Assembly: GCF_002575655.3 (NCBI RefSeq)
Contig: NC_053036.3
Location: 193,844,788 to 193,908,787, forward strand
Source: Aegilops tauschii subsp. strangulata
Taxonomy: Eukaryota > Streptophyta > Magnoliopsida > Poales > Poaceae
DNA length: 64,000 nt
Direction: 5' to 3'
Numbering within the stretch: the first letter of the stretch is position 1; every line of letters starts with the position of its first letter. Under the pieces are notes generated by a model. That model was not told where the DNA came from and did no database searches. It worked only from the letters and a program-made list of their open reading frames with translations. The position numbers and the translations under genes are program-made. Of this stretch, positions 31,684 to 43,486 are shown one piece after another.

Positions 31684-34600
31684 TTACCTAGGATACGGCT
31701 CAGTAATTGTAACCGCATTCACAGAGACATCCTGTCCCAGGATGAAATCAGATCGGTCATATGCCGGAGAAGTTAAAGCGGCTTCTCTCCCAAAGAAGAA
31801 TGCAGGTTGCGCAGGTGCTTGAATCTCCGTGTTATCCCTGGTTAACATGAAAATGACGGATGATATGTAAGGCCTGTCGTCAGGGTCCGACTGGACACAC
31901 ATCAACCCGATGTGGATACATCGTAATGCCTGGCTTCGAGCGTGTTCATCCAGCGATCGGTCTATCATCTGCGATACCGTCCCTTTCGTCCAGCAGTTCC
32001 ACACCTGTTAGATTGTTAGTGCCGACAGTACTTTCAGTTGCCATGACATATACTCCCTCCGTTCCAAATTACTCGTCGTGGTTTTAGTTCAAATTTTGAA
32101 CTAAAACCACGACAAGTAATTTGGAACGGAGGGAGTATGATTTACACGAGTGTATGCAGTGTACAGATGCACCAAAAATGAAGTAAATAAGCACTTACAT
32201 CACTAATAAGATTCACTTCATCGCGATCGTCAGAACTGCTGTTCCGTCTCCTGGTTACAATTTCAAGGACCAAGACACCGAAGCTGAAAATATCGATCTT
32301 GGGCGACACGCGTCCGTGTATTGCGTACTCCGGTGCCATGTAACCTCTGCAAAGGATGAGCAGTTAGGCTTTGCAAGCACACGCTCGATATCTGCCGTTT
32401 TGTGGATCTGTGAATGTATATAGGTATGGCCTTACAGTGTTCCGACAGCTCTAGCTGTCTTAGTATGAGTATGACCATCTCCTAGCAGCCTTGCAAGTCC
32501 AAAGTCTGCGATTTTCGGATCCATGCCGTCGTCAACGAGAATGTTGTTAGGTTTCAGGTCCCGGTGGATGATCCTCATGCTTGAATCCTCGTGAAGGTAC
32601 AATATTCCCTTGGCAATCCCAAGAACGATGTTGTACTGTTGCTCCCAGCTCAGTGTATTTTCCTCGTTAGTTTCTATTGCGCACAATGTTAAATTCATAA
32701 TATTAGGTGGTGCAAGGTAAATGCACAACAATCATACTAACTCAAAAAGGGTTGAACCCCCGGCCTCTCCATCGAATACTAACTCGCTTACCGTATAAAC
32801 AACCTTGGATGTGGTAACTTATTGTGCCGGAAATGCTACAGGACATATTAAGTACTAGTTTGTACTGAGTTTCTAAACAGTGAAACTCGGGTGTATAGCT
32901 ATGCTTTGCTGCATGGTGAAATGTTCTCATCCATCGCACATAAAAATTACATGGTGTTCAGAAGCAAAAATAAACTAAATAAAACCCGTGCAATGATTTG
33001 TAGCTCGAGAGCAAGAGAGGTGAGTGAAGAGGAAAAATACCAAATAGAAAGTTGTCGAGGGTCCCATTCTTGATATATTCATAAACGAGCAGCGTATCAT
33101 CCCGATGCGAGCAAAACCCCTGTAATCTAACAAGGTTCTTATGCTGCAGCTCTGCCAATAGCTGCACCTCATTGTGCAGTTGATGCAAACCACTCCCTGT
33201 TCCTCCCAAAAGCTTCTTCACTGCTATTTCCTGCCCATCTGCTAGTATCCCCTGCAACAGAGTCTTCCTCAGAGAAGGTGTTATACTGATATCACCCACC
33301 TGGTTATGTCTTGCTTATTTACTCACCTTGTACACAATGCCAAAACCACCTTCTCCAAGCTTATTCTTTTCCGAGAAGTTTTCAGTTGCCTCTTGCAGCG
33401 CCGATAAATCAAAGATCATGCATTGTGCTCCCACAATTTTCTTGAATGCTGGTGTCGCATGACAAGAATGTCATCAAGGAACTGCAAATTCCAGCCCTTA
33501 AACTGATATAGCATGCTAGATGTTATGCTACTCACGGTGGTCGTCCTCTGATTGCTTAGTAGTCCTTCTCTTGAATCGAACGAAAGCGAAAACCGAAAGA
33601 AGAAATAGGAAGACCACAGAACAACCAATGCCCGCAGAGATTCCTTCTGCACTCTTTTTCTTCCCTGCAACACCATACACCAAACGAGGATCTTAAACTT
33701 GTACTCCCTCCGTTCCTAAATGTAAGTCTTTGTAGAGATTTCACTAGATGGACTACATACGGTGCAAAATGAATGAATCTACACTTAAAATGTATCTATA
33801 TACATCCGTATGTGGTTTATAGTGAAAACTCTACAAAGACTTATATTTAGGAACGGAGGGAGTAGTAAGTAACAATATGAAGTAGTATGAGCTAAGCAAA
33901 CAATGATAGCAACAGTTCTGCAGATAAAAATAAGAATTGAAAGTGTGTAGTAGGTGCTACCTGTTCCTCCAGACTCTGGAGTTACAGATGGCGGCACGAC
34001 TGCTGGCGGTGGTGGCGCCGGGAGCTGCAGCATCGACCGACCCTCGTAGAACGGCCGCACGCTGTACCTCAGGTTGCACCAGGCCACAAAAGCCATGATC
34101 CATCGGGGCTTGGTGCTGAGCATGGGCGTTGTTTGCACGAGGAGGGTCCCAAGGCAGCTCCGGCACTGCGACGGCGTCATCTCCGGGAGGCACTGCGCGA
34201 GCCCGTAAATCCTGGGCTCGAAGTCCAGCACCCCCGTGGCGAAGTACTTCTTGGCGGTCGTCGAGTTGCCCGCCACGGCCAATGCGTGGTCGACCACCGC
34301 GGTGAGGATGGACGTGGCGGCGGCGCTGAACCATGCTCCCTGTGCCGACTTGACATTCCGAGACGCCGGGGTAATTTGAAAACTTGAACCAGTTTACAGA
34401 TCCATAGAAACCACATTAGTTTACACAGAAGAGAGAATTATTCAAGAGGAGCGTCAGACGGACAAGTGATGATGAAAGAGTCCGGCCGTACGTAAGCTCT
34501 CCGGGCTGCCACTGGTCGGCCCTGAGGAAGTCGAGGAACTGCACGGTGGAGAACCGAAGGACGCAGACGTCCTCGTACATGGTGGCGCCCGTGTTGTTGG

Positions 34601-34904
34601 GGCAGTTGTCCTGCGCGCCGGCGGCACGGAATGCGGCGGCCACGCAGGCGGCGCAGGTGGAGGCGTTCACGTCGCCGCGGCAGAGCGCCATGGCGTAGGC
34701 CCGGTTGGGCGGCGTGCCGGCCTCGGCGGTGGCGAAGCCGGACGGCATGGAGGAGGCGTTGCCGGGGAGCGCCGCGGCGACGAGGTCGAGGCTCGCCTGG
34801 AAAGTGCTGTAGGGCGCGTAGGTGCTGCCATCGCACAACAAGTCCTCGAACGGCATGGCCGGCGGTAGCAGGAGCAGGACGACGGCGATGACGGCCAGAA
34901 GCAT
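31684..34904 (-). CDS. Cysteine-rich receptor-like protein kinase (CRK, two Gnk2/DUF26 domains)
   Basis: Eight exons (minus strand): 34904-34492, 34382-33961, 33664-33536, 33448-33327, 33251-33041, 32673-32436, 32346-32199 and 32004-31684. All junctions are GT-AG, phases agree and there is no internal stop, giving 667 residues. Signal peptide [18 protein letters not shown]. Gnk2 domain 1 has C75-X8-C84-X2-C87; domain 2 has [14 protein letters not shown] Pro-rich stalk precedes one membrane helix (about 287-307). The kinase has [11 protein letters not shown], Lys374 in [13 protein letters not shown] (Asp471), DFG (Asp489) and MAPEY, so it is an active RD kinase by motif. CRKs are plasma-membrane sensors in defence and stress signalling; the ligand is unknown. 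An upstream in-frame ATG (35084) would bury the signal peptide, so I prefer 34904. Confidence 0.94.
32053..32135. mobile_element. Stowaway MITE in CRK intron 7
   Basis: 83 bp, almost entirely one inverted repeat: CTCCCTCCGTTCCAAATTAC at the left and its complement at the right, flanked by TA on both sides (32051-32052, 32136-32137). These are Stowaway (Tc1/mariner) termini and target site. Confidence 0.95.
33704..33862. mobile_element. Stowaway MITE in CRK intron 2
   Basis: 159 bp with termini CTCCCTCCGTTCCTAAATGT and ACTTATATTTAGGAACGG...GAG, TA target duplication (33702-33703, 33863-33864). Matches the Athos-type Stowaway pattern. Long inverted repeats would give a stable hairpin in the pre-mRNA. 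Confidence 0.95.
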
Positions 34905-35103
34905 CGCTGTGGCGGCGGGGGTTGGGGAGCGCGGAGGAATCGTGGTTTCCTCGGCATGGCACGACACAGTCCTCGATCGACGACAAAGATGGCCGATGGA
35001 GTTGCTGCTGAGCCTGACCTGCGAGACCACGACGCGCAACTGCCACTCACTACCACTATCCATCCACGGGTGCATGCAATGCACGCAAGTGGATGGAGTA
35101 CCT

Positions 35104-35215
35104 TTTTTTAGGGGTTAAACCAAATTTATTACTCAAAGTCCACATGGTGTGGGATACAAAACGGATCATGGGGTGCGTCAAACCAGACGTGACGCCCCTG
35201 ATCTAAGGATTGAGT
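35104..35215 (-). mobile_element. 5'-truncated LINE tail with 12-bp target duplication, upstream of the CRK
   Basis: 112 bp starting with poly(T) and reading, on the minus strand, towards a taataaatttggtt...ccc-poly(A) end. It is flanked by perfect direct repeats gatggagtacct (35092-35103 and 35216-35227). A long target duplication plus a poly(A) end is the signature of target-primed reverse transcription. Inserted about 200 bp upstream of the CRK start codon. Confidence 0.85.
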
Positions 35216-35227
35216 GATGGAGTACCT

Positions 35228-35698
35228 CCTTTTCGAGTCAAAGTTGATCGGCCGCCTACTGAACCGCAACTTCTGTTGCGATAGCGATCTTACTCATGAC
35301 TCACAATGGAGGTCCACCCTGCATTACCCTGCCGGACACGTCATCTCCGCTGCCTACGTCATTAGTCTCTGGGACGGAAATTTTTTCCACTCGGGTGTCA
35401 GCAGTCGCCTATCTTTTCTCCATCTTATATTGATGATTTTTGTTTTTATTTTTTGCGGATCTTATGTTGATGATTTTGTCGCTGCCTTTTTAAGATTTCT
35501 TCACCCCGTGCATGCGGCACTCGAATACGGCTGCGGGATTTTCCACTGACAAAGTTCACATGGAAGATGAATTCCTCCAAAATGTCTCCATCTAATGCGA
35601 ATTCGATGCCACCTTTGACCCAAAAGGTGCCTTTGGACATGATTCGCAGCAAGCCAAGTAGGCTTTAAATCTGTGGATGAAGCCGTTGAAATGGGTAA
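35228..35698. other. Intergenic, no gene seen
   Basis: Short ORFs without domains. Nothing recognisable apart from general AT-rich sequence around 35.4 kb. Confidence 0.4.
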
Positions 35699-35893
35699 GG
35701 CCTTGTGCAATGGGAGGTGCTTAAGAGAGGTGTTTAGAGAAATAAACCAGACTTTCCTTAAGCACCGGTGCTTATTTGTACAGGGTAGACGCTTAACTAA
35801 GCGTCTCTCCTGTAAAAATAGGCACCGGTGCTTCAGAAAATCTCGGTTTATTTTTCTAAGCACCCCTCTAAGCATCTCCCATTGTATATGGCC
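35699..35893. mobile_element. Tourist-like MITE (PIF/Harbinger)
   Basis: 195 bp with imperfect terminal inverted repeats of about 50 bp: ggccttgtgcaatgggaggt at the left matches ggccatatacaatgggagat read from the right. TAA flanks both sides (35696-35698, 35894-35896). Internal inverted words caccggtgctt occur twice, so the element can fold end to end. Confidence 0.9.
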
Positions 35894-35896
35894 TAA

Positions 35897-36239
35897 CTGG
35901 TATTGGAGCGTCTCTGACCACCATCCAAGTCTATGCACGTGGACTATGTGCACACGACATATTGGCGCTAGTGCACACCTATAGCACACCCTATCGTCCA
36001 ACTGTATGTACGTGCCAGAAAATAAAATGTGCAATGGCTGAACTATGTGTTATTACACGCGGTTCATCGACTGACGCGTGTGCGATAAGTCGTGATAATG
36101 CACACGATTGCATAGCTCAAATTTTCGCACACGCTTGTATGTGTTGAAATAAACTAATTGGTTACGATCACGAGGAGCATCACACACATTTCCTAATATC
36201 TATTTTGCCACATATATTAATTAAGCAGAGAGAAGAGTT
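35897..36239. other. Intergenic, no gene seen
   Basis: Contains repeated 'gcacac'/'gtgtgcg' words (35.93-36.13 kb) but no defined element. Confidence 0.4.
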
Positions 36240-36760
36240 TGTTACAATATAGTCACTCTTACACGGCATAAAAGATTACTCACACAAAATAATAGACCTA
36301 GTTTCTTTGCTCCGGTAGTGACCCAAAGATTTGCCTCGTTAGCAATAGTAGTGAGCAAAATTGGCGGTGGGGTGCTCTTATGCTGGAAGACCCGAGCATT
36401 TCTTTCGTTCCAGATGGTCCATGTCACGAGCATGGTCAGCGAGGCCACCACCTTTCTTTTGGGGACTCCTGTGCTAGTTCTACTTGCCCGTCAATTCTTG
36501 ATGGGAACATCCACATACCACAAGGAGGTGTAGTCGGAATTTCTCAATGACCATCGTCCAAAGCCGAATGGTGTAGCGGCACTTGAAGAAAAGATGTGGT
36601 CCACTCTGTTGCTCCTTTTTGCAAAAAGGGCAAAGACCATAATTTGAACATCCCCGCTTTGCAAGCATGTCCAAAACTTGTGTGCTGAGGGGCGCTCTTA
36701 TGACAACTCATACGATTGTGCAGTGAGAATTATGTGTTTTACTGGGTCTCCAAGCGTGGC
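36240..36760 (-). pseudogene. L1-type LINE fragment (RT zinc-binding and C-terminal region)
   Basis: The minus strand encodes LAKRGCSNYGLCPFCKKEQQ then SGPHLFFKCRYTIRLW (zf-RVT domain, with its Cys pairs). In another frame it encodes LTMLVTWTIWNERNARVFQH and LLTTIANEANLWVTTGAKKL, the usual grass LINE C-terminus. 5'-truncated. Its 3' end lies near 36235, where no clear poly(A) is left. Confidence 0.82.
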
Positions 36761-36853
36761 TTGAAGTCAGTTTGCCAGTGTTGCGGCTGCCTAGAGGCCG
36801 CGGGCTAGGATCGGTGGCGATGGCACTTCTGTAACTTGTTCATTGAACCCTAC

Positions 36854-37283
36854 TGTCACGCTCAAGATGCGACCCTATCCTAAAGGAACTCGAAGGTCCC
36901 ACCAAGGATAGAAGCGCATCTTGAAGACGCTTTTGCAAGGTGGATATCATTACATAAAAGATGGGGAAACATACAAAAGGCACAAACGCCCCAAAAATAC
37001 ATCAATACATCATACATAAGATCAACATCCGACTACGGATGAAACACAAACAGAAACTCAAACGACATCCACCCTGCTAGCCCAGGCTGCCGACCTGGAA
37101 CCTATCCCCTGATCAAAGAAGAAGCAGAAGAAGAACTCCAAAACAAGTAACATCGCTCTCGCGTCATGATCATCGCAAAACCTGACCTGCAACTGGTGTT
37201 GTAGTAATCTGTGAGCCACGAGGACTCAGCAATCCCATTACCATGGGTATCAAGACTAGCAAAGCTTAATGGGTAAGGAAGGG
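36854..37283 (+). mobile_element. Truncated LTR C, host of element A
   Basis: Starts TGTCACGCTCAAGATGCGAC, an LTR 5' end I recognise in general form from Triticeae gypsy elements, and runs 430 bp with 'gatagaagcgcatcttgaag' and 'ggtggatatcattacataaa'. It is then cut by the CA-terminus of element A at 37284. The five bases aaggg at 37279-37283 are the expected target duplication of A; the partner lies outside the window. Confidence 0.6.
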
Positions 37284-37803
37284 TGTCGTGGAATAGTCAC
37301 GGCAGATGCCCTTGTGAAAGGACTTAGTCGTGGAGCCATCGCAACTAGGAAGCTTAAAGGGGTTAAAGCGGGACAAAGGACACGAGGGTTATACTGGTTC
37401 GGCCCCTTACGGTGAAGGTAAAAGCCTACTCCAGTTGAGGTGGAATTACTAGGGTTTCGATGACCAGGGAGAGAATCCGCTATGCCTGACTACCGATTTG
37501 ATGTTACTTGTCCTGAACCGCCGCTGGGTCGTCCCTTTATATAGAGAGGTTAACGCCCAGCGGCTCTCAGAGTCCCGGCCGGCTCATAAACAGTGTCCGG
37601 CTCGGACTCTTAACTATTCTTGCCTTATAATACAAGTCATGCCATAATGGCGGTTTATCACTACGGGCCTCAAGTCACCTATGGGCCTTAGGCCCTTACT
37701 GAACCGCCGTCTTCAACCTGTCCTTGGGCTTCTGAATGATGAGTTGTCGCAACGTAACCCGGCCCATCCTGGGCGGGTTACACCAGTAGCTATATCCCCA
37801 ACA
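37284..37803 (-). repeat. 3' LTR of element A
   Basis: 520 bp; on the minus strand TGTTGGGGATATAGCTACTG...TCACGGCAC-like end ...CCACGACA. TATA box ctatataaag. The matching polypurine tract (ctggggcctaa on the minus strand) abuts at 37804. Homologous to the LTR of element B at 52760. Confidence 0.9.
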
Positions 37804-38084
37804 TTAGGCCCCAGATTGATTGGAACCGGTTCATGTCAATCTTCAATACCTTAAGAAAAAATCTTCTGGCTTCTGTTTGCGCAAAGGTTATAACCCGCCA
37901 TGACGTCATCTCCTGGATTGTTGGTAACCCGCCGTGACGTCATCCGCAATTAATGCACGTTCTGCCCAATGTATCTCAACGGATCCTTATCTTAATAACC
38001 GTCCCGAAAACCGAGGCGCCTCTGTAGCTGGATAATCATGCTTTCAGCCTCCTCGTTTCTCGCGCCCACTTATCAGCCTTCCCT

Positions 38085-38282
38085 TATAAATAGGCCCGAC
38101 CGGGTCCTTTCTCATTCTTCCCTTTCCATCGTCTTCCTCCTCTCGACGCCTCAGAACCCGAGCTCCGCCGCCGCCGCCGCCGCCGCCGCGCATCTCGTCT
38201 TCTTCGGCCTCGGCCGCTGCATCAACCTGAGCTAGTCCAGAGAACGGCGGCGACTCTCCGCAGTGAATCTGTAACTGTAAGT
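38085..38282 (+). promoter_or_regulatory. Promoter and leader of the antisense gene of element A
   Basis: TATAAATA at 38085-38092 is followed by a pyrimidine-rich leader, a (CCG)8 run at 38165-38189 and a perfect splice donor GTAAGT at 38277-38282. A 5'-UTR intron ending at an AG just before the ATG at 38859 (for example 38842) would link this to the coding exons. Inferred from sequence; no transcript evidence available here. Confidence 0.55.
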
Positions 38283-38858
38283 CTTCCTCTTCTCGAACGT
38301 CAGATCCGCATTAGGGTTCCGCGTTTCTTACGTATTCTTCGTAGTTCATCTTGGTTTCTTCATAGTTCTTCCACCGCGGTTTCTTTTGATCCGAAAAGCA
38401 GTACAGAACTCCTACGGTAGTTGTTTCGCGTTCTTTTTCAATACTAGCAGATCCCTTTCGCTTGCAAAAAGACCTCATTGGAGCTTATGAACTCATCTGT
38501 ACCAGTATTTAGTTCTAGAAAATTTTCTTTTCTGCACGACCGTTTGATCCAAAATAATAACTCCAGTATGTGAAACTTGCTTGTGCAACACTTAGGCAAA
38601 AACTGCATCTGTTAGCCATGACGGCTCTCATCGCCGGCTTATAAAGGCAATGCTCAATGAATAGTCCAGGTTACTCATAGTAGATTTGAATAATTTAATT
38701 GTTTATGATGCCCATGGCGGTTTAAACAATCTGACACAATTAGCCATATATCATTAGGCCCTTTCGTAAGCCGCCACCTTGAATATGAATTGAAATATTT
38801 TCGCCGGCTTAAAGTTGAACCGGAAATTTTATATTGTCATAGGCTTCCATCCTTTACA

Positions 38859-41800
38859 ATGCCGCCCAAGGCTCCCAAAGCACCCGTCACATGCAACTGG
38901 GTTAGATCCAACGTCACTGATAGCATCTTAGCTAATTTCGTGAAAACGGGTTACCTGCCAAAGAAAGAGGTCATGTCCTATCGTGCTCCTGGCCCGTCAG
39001 AAGAGAGGCCTCAACCCAAGGATGGGGAAGTTGTCATATTTACTGATCACATGAACCGGGGCTTTGCTCCTCCCGACTCAAAATTCTTCAGAGATGTCCT
39101 GCACTTTTTTGACCTGCGACCTCAAGACATCGGACCCAATTCCGTGTCAAACATCTGCAACTTCCAAGTGTTCTGTGAGGTGTACCTCGGAGAAGAACCC
39201 AGCTTGCTACTCTTTAGAGAGTTATTCTATCTGAACCGCCAAAACGAATGTGCCCATGGGCCCAGCTTGGAGCTTGGCGGAATCTCAATCCAGCGACGTA
39301 GAGACTGTCTCTTCCCTTCTGCTGAGCCGCCAAGTCACCCGAAAGATTGGAACCAGACATGGTTCTACTGCCAAGACACTTCTCCGGCTAACGAGAACCC
39401 TCTGCCCGGCTTCCGCGCCCTACGTCTGGAGTCAAATCACCCCTTACCAGATAAATTATCTGCGGCTGAACGTCAAACACTTACCCCCACCATAAACAAG
39501 ATCAAAGCTCTTCTGGGGAACGGCCTAAACGGCATTAATTTGGTCCGGATTTGGATTGCCTGGCGGGTGATTCCTTTAAGCCGCCGCCCCGGCTTGATGT
39601 GCGATTACACGGGCCAGAAGGATGATCCTCTTCGGCACAGTCCTGACGACTTACCTGAGGACATCATTGATGACATGACCAAGTCTCTTCTGAACGAGAG
39701 CCTAACAGATTGCGGGAGAATAGGCTTAAGTCCTTTCTGCAAGGCTAACCCGGCTCCAGCGGTAAACCATTGACCTGAACACCTCACCTTCCATTCTAAC
39801 GATTTCGTCTTAATTCAAAAACCTTTGTTGTATTTTACAGGCTAATGATAAATTTTGGAAAGTCAAATATGACCATGCTGCTGCAAAGAAAACCAGAAAG
39901 GCCAAGAAAGCCGCCAGGAAAGCCGCTGCCCATAAGAAGGGGAATAAACCTAGCGCCTCGGACCTGCTTCATCTGGATGATACCTCCGAGTCAGAGGTAG
40001 CTCTTGACTCTTTAGGCTCCTTTTTAACCATCTTATTGACACGAATTATCAGCAGGAGGACACCGGAGCGAGTCATGAAGTGATTGAAGAGGTAACTATA
40101 ATTTCCTCCGACTCCGAGCCTTTGCCGAGACAGAAAATCCGAAGGGTAACCCAGAAAGTAAGATTTTCACATCCTTTAGCTTATCAAGATCCTTAATTTC
40201 TTTTGAAGCGACAGATTCATGAGAGTCGGAGGCAGACCCGGACCAGCAAAGATGCAGACCTCTCCTCCGGCTTACCCGATGCATCAAGGAAGCGTCGGAT
40301 TGAGGTTATCTTCGACTTATATTCCTTGCACCCTTTGGCGGGCTTCACTCGTCAACCACTCAATTCTTCTAACTCAAACTACCAGGAAACTTCACCTTCC
40401 TCCGGCGACTCAATGCAGTCCAGCATGCCGGCTTTCAAAACCGCTCCCGGGTAATGATGATCAGTTTATTTTGTGCTTATCTTACTCGTTTTTGTACTAA
40501 CCCTTTGACTTTCAGTGTACAAGTAAAGCCCAGCAAGAGGACAAAGAGAAGTAAGCCGGTCGAAGAGCCGAGCTTGGCTGAGCCAGAACTCAGAACGGCT
40601 GCTCCTGATGCTTCTGCTCGTGAGCCGCCAGCTGTACCAGCTCCCGATGCTTCTGCTTATGAGCCGCCGGCTGCACCAGCTCCTGATGCCGCCACTGCTC
40701 CATCTATTGAACAAGTTATGGAAGGTTCTGAGGACCCAGAGATCCCCAGCCCGGCTCATCCAGATGATCCGGACGTTGAAATCACCCGGACTGAGTTTGT
40801 CGAACCGGGAAGACCTACCGTGCTGGCTAAGTGCTCTGCCAAGGAAGAATTTCTGGAACACCACAGGGCCAAGCTGGACATCACTGATTATGCTCATCTG
40901 AGCATTGGAGACATTGTCTCTGGCTATGTGAATCAAGTGCACAACAGCCGGGATCTGGAAATTGATATGGTGAAACAAATACAACAAAAATCTGAGGTAT
41001 GACTCTCTTGCTTACTCCATAGTTATCCTTATCATGTCAGCCCCCAAGTCTATTACTTATGATGAAATATGTTCTAGACTTAGCGCCAGTTTAGTAATCA
41101 CTGTAAGAAAAAACGGCTTATCCAGTAACGCCCAAAAACCGGCTTAGACAGCATATTTGAACCGGTCTTTACCGTGTGTTAACCAAGTATTTGAGCAGCT
41201 ATGCATTAGCCCCCAAGTGCCAAGTATCTTTGCCTGCAAAGTGCTTGGGACTTATTTCCATGAACCACCACTGTAAATAGAGCTCTTTAACATACATTAG
41301 CCCCCAAGTGCCAAGTATCTTTGCTTGCAAAGTGCTTGGGACTTAATGTTGCATTATGATAACCCTAACGGTAAACCGGAATTTATGCAGGCCGCCATTA
41401 AGCAATTTGAATCGGAAATCTCTGATTTAAAGAACTGCCTGAGAACTCAAGAAAATGAAACCCAAAAGGCCAACTCCAAGTTTGAATTCAGTGTATCTGC
41501 ACAAGAGAAACTGAAGAAGAAGTTTTAAGCAGAGAGAAAAGCCTAGCGGATGAAAAGACTGCTTTGCTCAGCCGGGCCGAACAAGCTGAGGCCACTCTTG
41601 CTGAAACAACCGCCGAGCTATCCGGCTTAAAATGCCATGTATCTCAGATGGTCTCCGCAATTTTTGGTAAGTTACTCTGTAAGTGTTAGCTAGTTTACAT
41701 CTTTTCTAGTAAACTTACCTGACTTTGTAATGCAGGCTCCCGGAGTTCCAATCTCAATCAAAACATGCTGACAAAGCTGAAGGCTGTTTATACCCTGGTG

Positions 41801-42379
41801 GAACAACTGTACACCGGGTCACAACGTGCTTTAGCCGTCGTGGCTCTGTCAAATGAAGTTCCCACTCATCTGGCGGATGTGTTAAGGCGGCTTGCCGTGC
41901 TACCTCAACGCTTCCAAGAATTGAGACGAGCTTCTGCAAGAGCCGGAGCCATAGCCGCTCTGAGCCGTGCCAAGGCGTTTCTACCGGAGCTAGACCCGGC
42001 CAACATCACCCTTGGGTATCCCAGTTTGAAGGAGGACAGCACCCCATTTGACCAGAAGGACTTCGCCGCTTGCGTGAAGAGCATACGCCCTGTGGCCACT
42101 CTGATTGGTAATGACACAGATCTTACCAAATATCAACCGGACTATGATGTGGAGAATCAGAGGATCCCAACACCACGTTATGAAGCAATCAGCCTGATTC
42201 CTCCAACTCGTAAGCATACCTTCGCCCCTGAAGTTGACCCGGCCGGGTTAATTGATGATGAAGCTCAATTTGAAGCCTTGAGTGGCATTGACTGGAAATC
42301 ATCAACCTTCCAGGACATGGAAACAGCCGGAGGAGCGGAGAGGGATGACCCGGAAGCCTCAGGCCCAACACACCTTTAA
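38859..42379 (+). pseudogene. Antisense accessory gene of element A (Transposase_28-like), six exons, disabled
   Basis: Exons 38859-39761, 39841-39996, 40053-40450, 40516-40996, 41391-41666 and 41736-42379. The boundaries correspond one to one with those in element B; lengths are equal for exons 2, 3 and 6. Exon 1 holds the 'putative gypsy type transposon' domain (TGYLPKKEVMSYRAPGPSEE, FCEVYLGEEPSLLLFRELFY, DWNQTWFYCQDTSP). Exons 2-4 are basic and Pro/Ala-rich, exon 5 is coiled coil, exon 6 a helical C-terminus. Disabled by TAA at 40194 (CAA in B), TAA at 41526 (GAA in B) and a one-base loss in exon 5. Exon 4 has 60 extra bases from a tandem PAPDASA-type repeat. Function unknown; DNA or RNA binding is a guess. 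Confidence 0.8.
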
Positions 42380-43486
42380 CCCTTCAAGCGGCTCATGCTT
42401 ACGTCTTGATGAAACAATGCTTCATTATTCGGACTCGGGGAGTTATGTACTAGAATAGGAAAACACTTGATTTTGTCGTGCCATCGCGCACGTGTGTGGC
42501 GCTCAACACTGTTTAAGCTGCCCTCTTATATTCTGCCGGGTTATGCTTGATCCTCTGCTTTCCTTATGTTTAAAGAGCTGTCCTTAATTGTCCTGCATAG
42601 AAAACAAATCACAAGTCCCTTGGCGGCTTACCGCATGGAGGGTCATATATTTTACATATAACCCAGAGTATGCATAAAAAAATATAATAAATCAGTTCTT
42701 CAATTATATCTTTGAGACAACCATAACAGCATATCTATGATTCTTCAAGTACACTTCCGGTTTATATAACCCGAATAATGAGGGTGAAAACCCAACTCTG
42801 TAATATGATGCTTATTATGTGCGATCAACTTTATTGATCAAAGTTAAGCCGGTGGAACAGAAACCACCCGTAAATACCTTAAATATGATCAAAAGAACTT
42901 GCTTGCAAAAAAGAGACTTCAAAAATTTGGAGGCTTCTGATTCAAATACGACCAGAGAACCGTCCCAAAGGGGTTAAGCTAAGATTCAAATACGATCATA
43001 TAGCCCCCAGTGGGTTTGGCATTGCCGATCAAGAGGGTACCGACAGCTATGTTCTCTTTGGTTCGAATACGACCTATGTTTGAACAGGAAGCCCCCAAAT
43101 GACCTTGAGAGTTGTTTAGCGACGCTGATTCGAATACGATCCACGTCGGTTCCCAAAGGGGGTTGAGCTATGATTCAAATATGATCAAGAAACTCCCCAG
43201 TGAGCTCGGCAGTGTGCCAATCAAAAGGGTATCGACAGCTATGTTCTCTTTGGTTCGAATACGACCTATGTTTGAACAGGAAGCCCCCTAGTGATCATAA
43301 TTTTTAGCGGCTAGATTCGAATACGATCGTAAGCCGGATCAGCCCCCAAGTGACCATGTGAGATCATAATAGAAATAGCAATGACACATTTACCTTTGAG
43401 GGGAAAAAAGGACAGAGGTCCTGCTTTATTATTTATCATAATATATACATTGTCACGGAAGTATGTACATTATGAGAGCCGGTGGC
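42380..43486. repeat. Convergent spacer with TTCGAATACGA repeats (element A)
   Basis: Between the 3' ends of the antisense gene (plus) and pol (minus). From about 42940 to 43330 it holds seven copies of gattcgaatacgatc/ggttcgaatacgacc or CpG-decayed forms (ttcaaata). It also holds two copies of a longer block, ctatgttctctttggttcga...cctatgtttgaacaggaagccccc. The same block structure is present in element B at 59.9-60.3 kb. Confidence 0.8.

Noticed and set aside
34905..35084. Upstream in-frame ATG extending the CRK by 60 residues
   Set aside because: It would place 60 charged and polar residues before a clear signal peptide; the ATG at 34904 starts the signal peptide directly.
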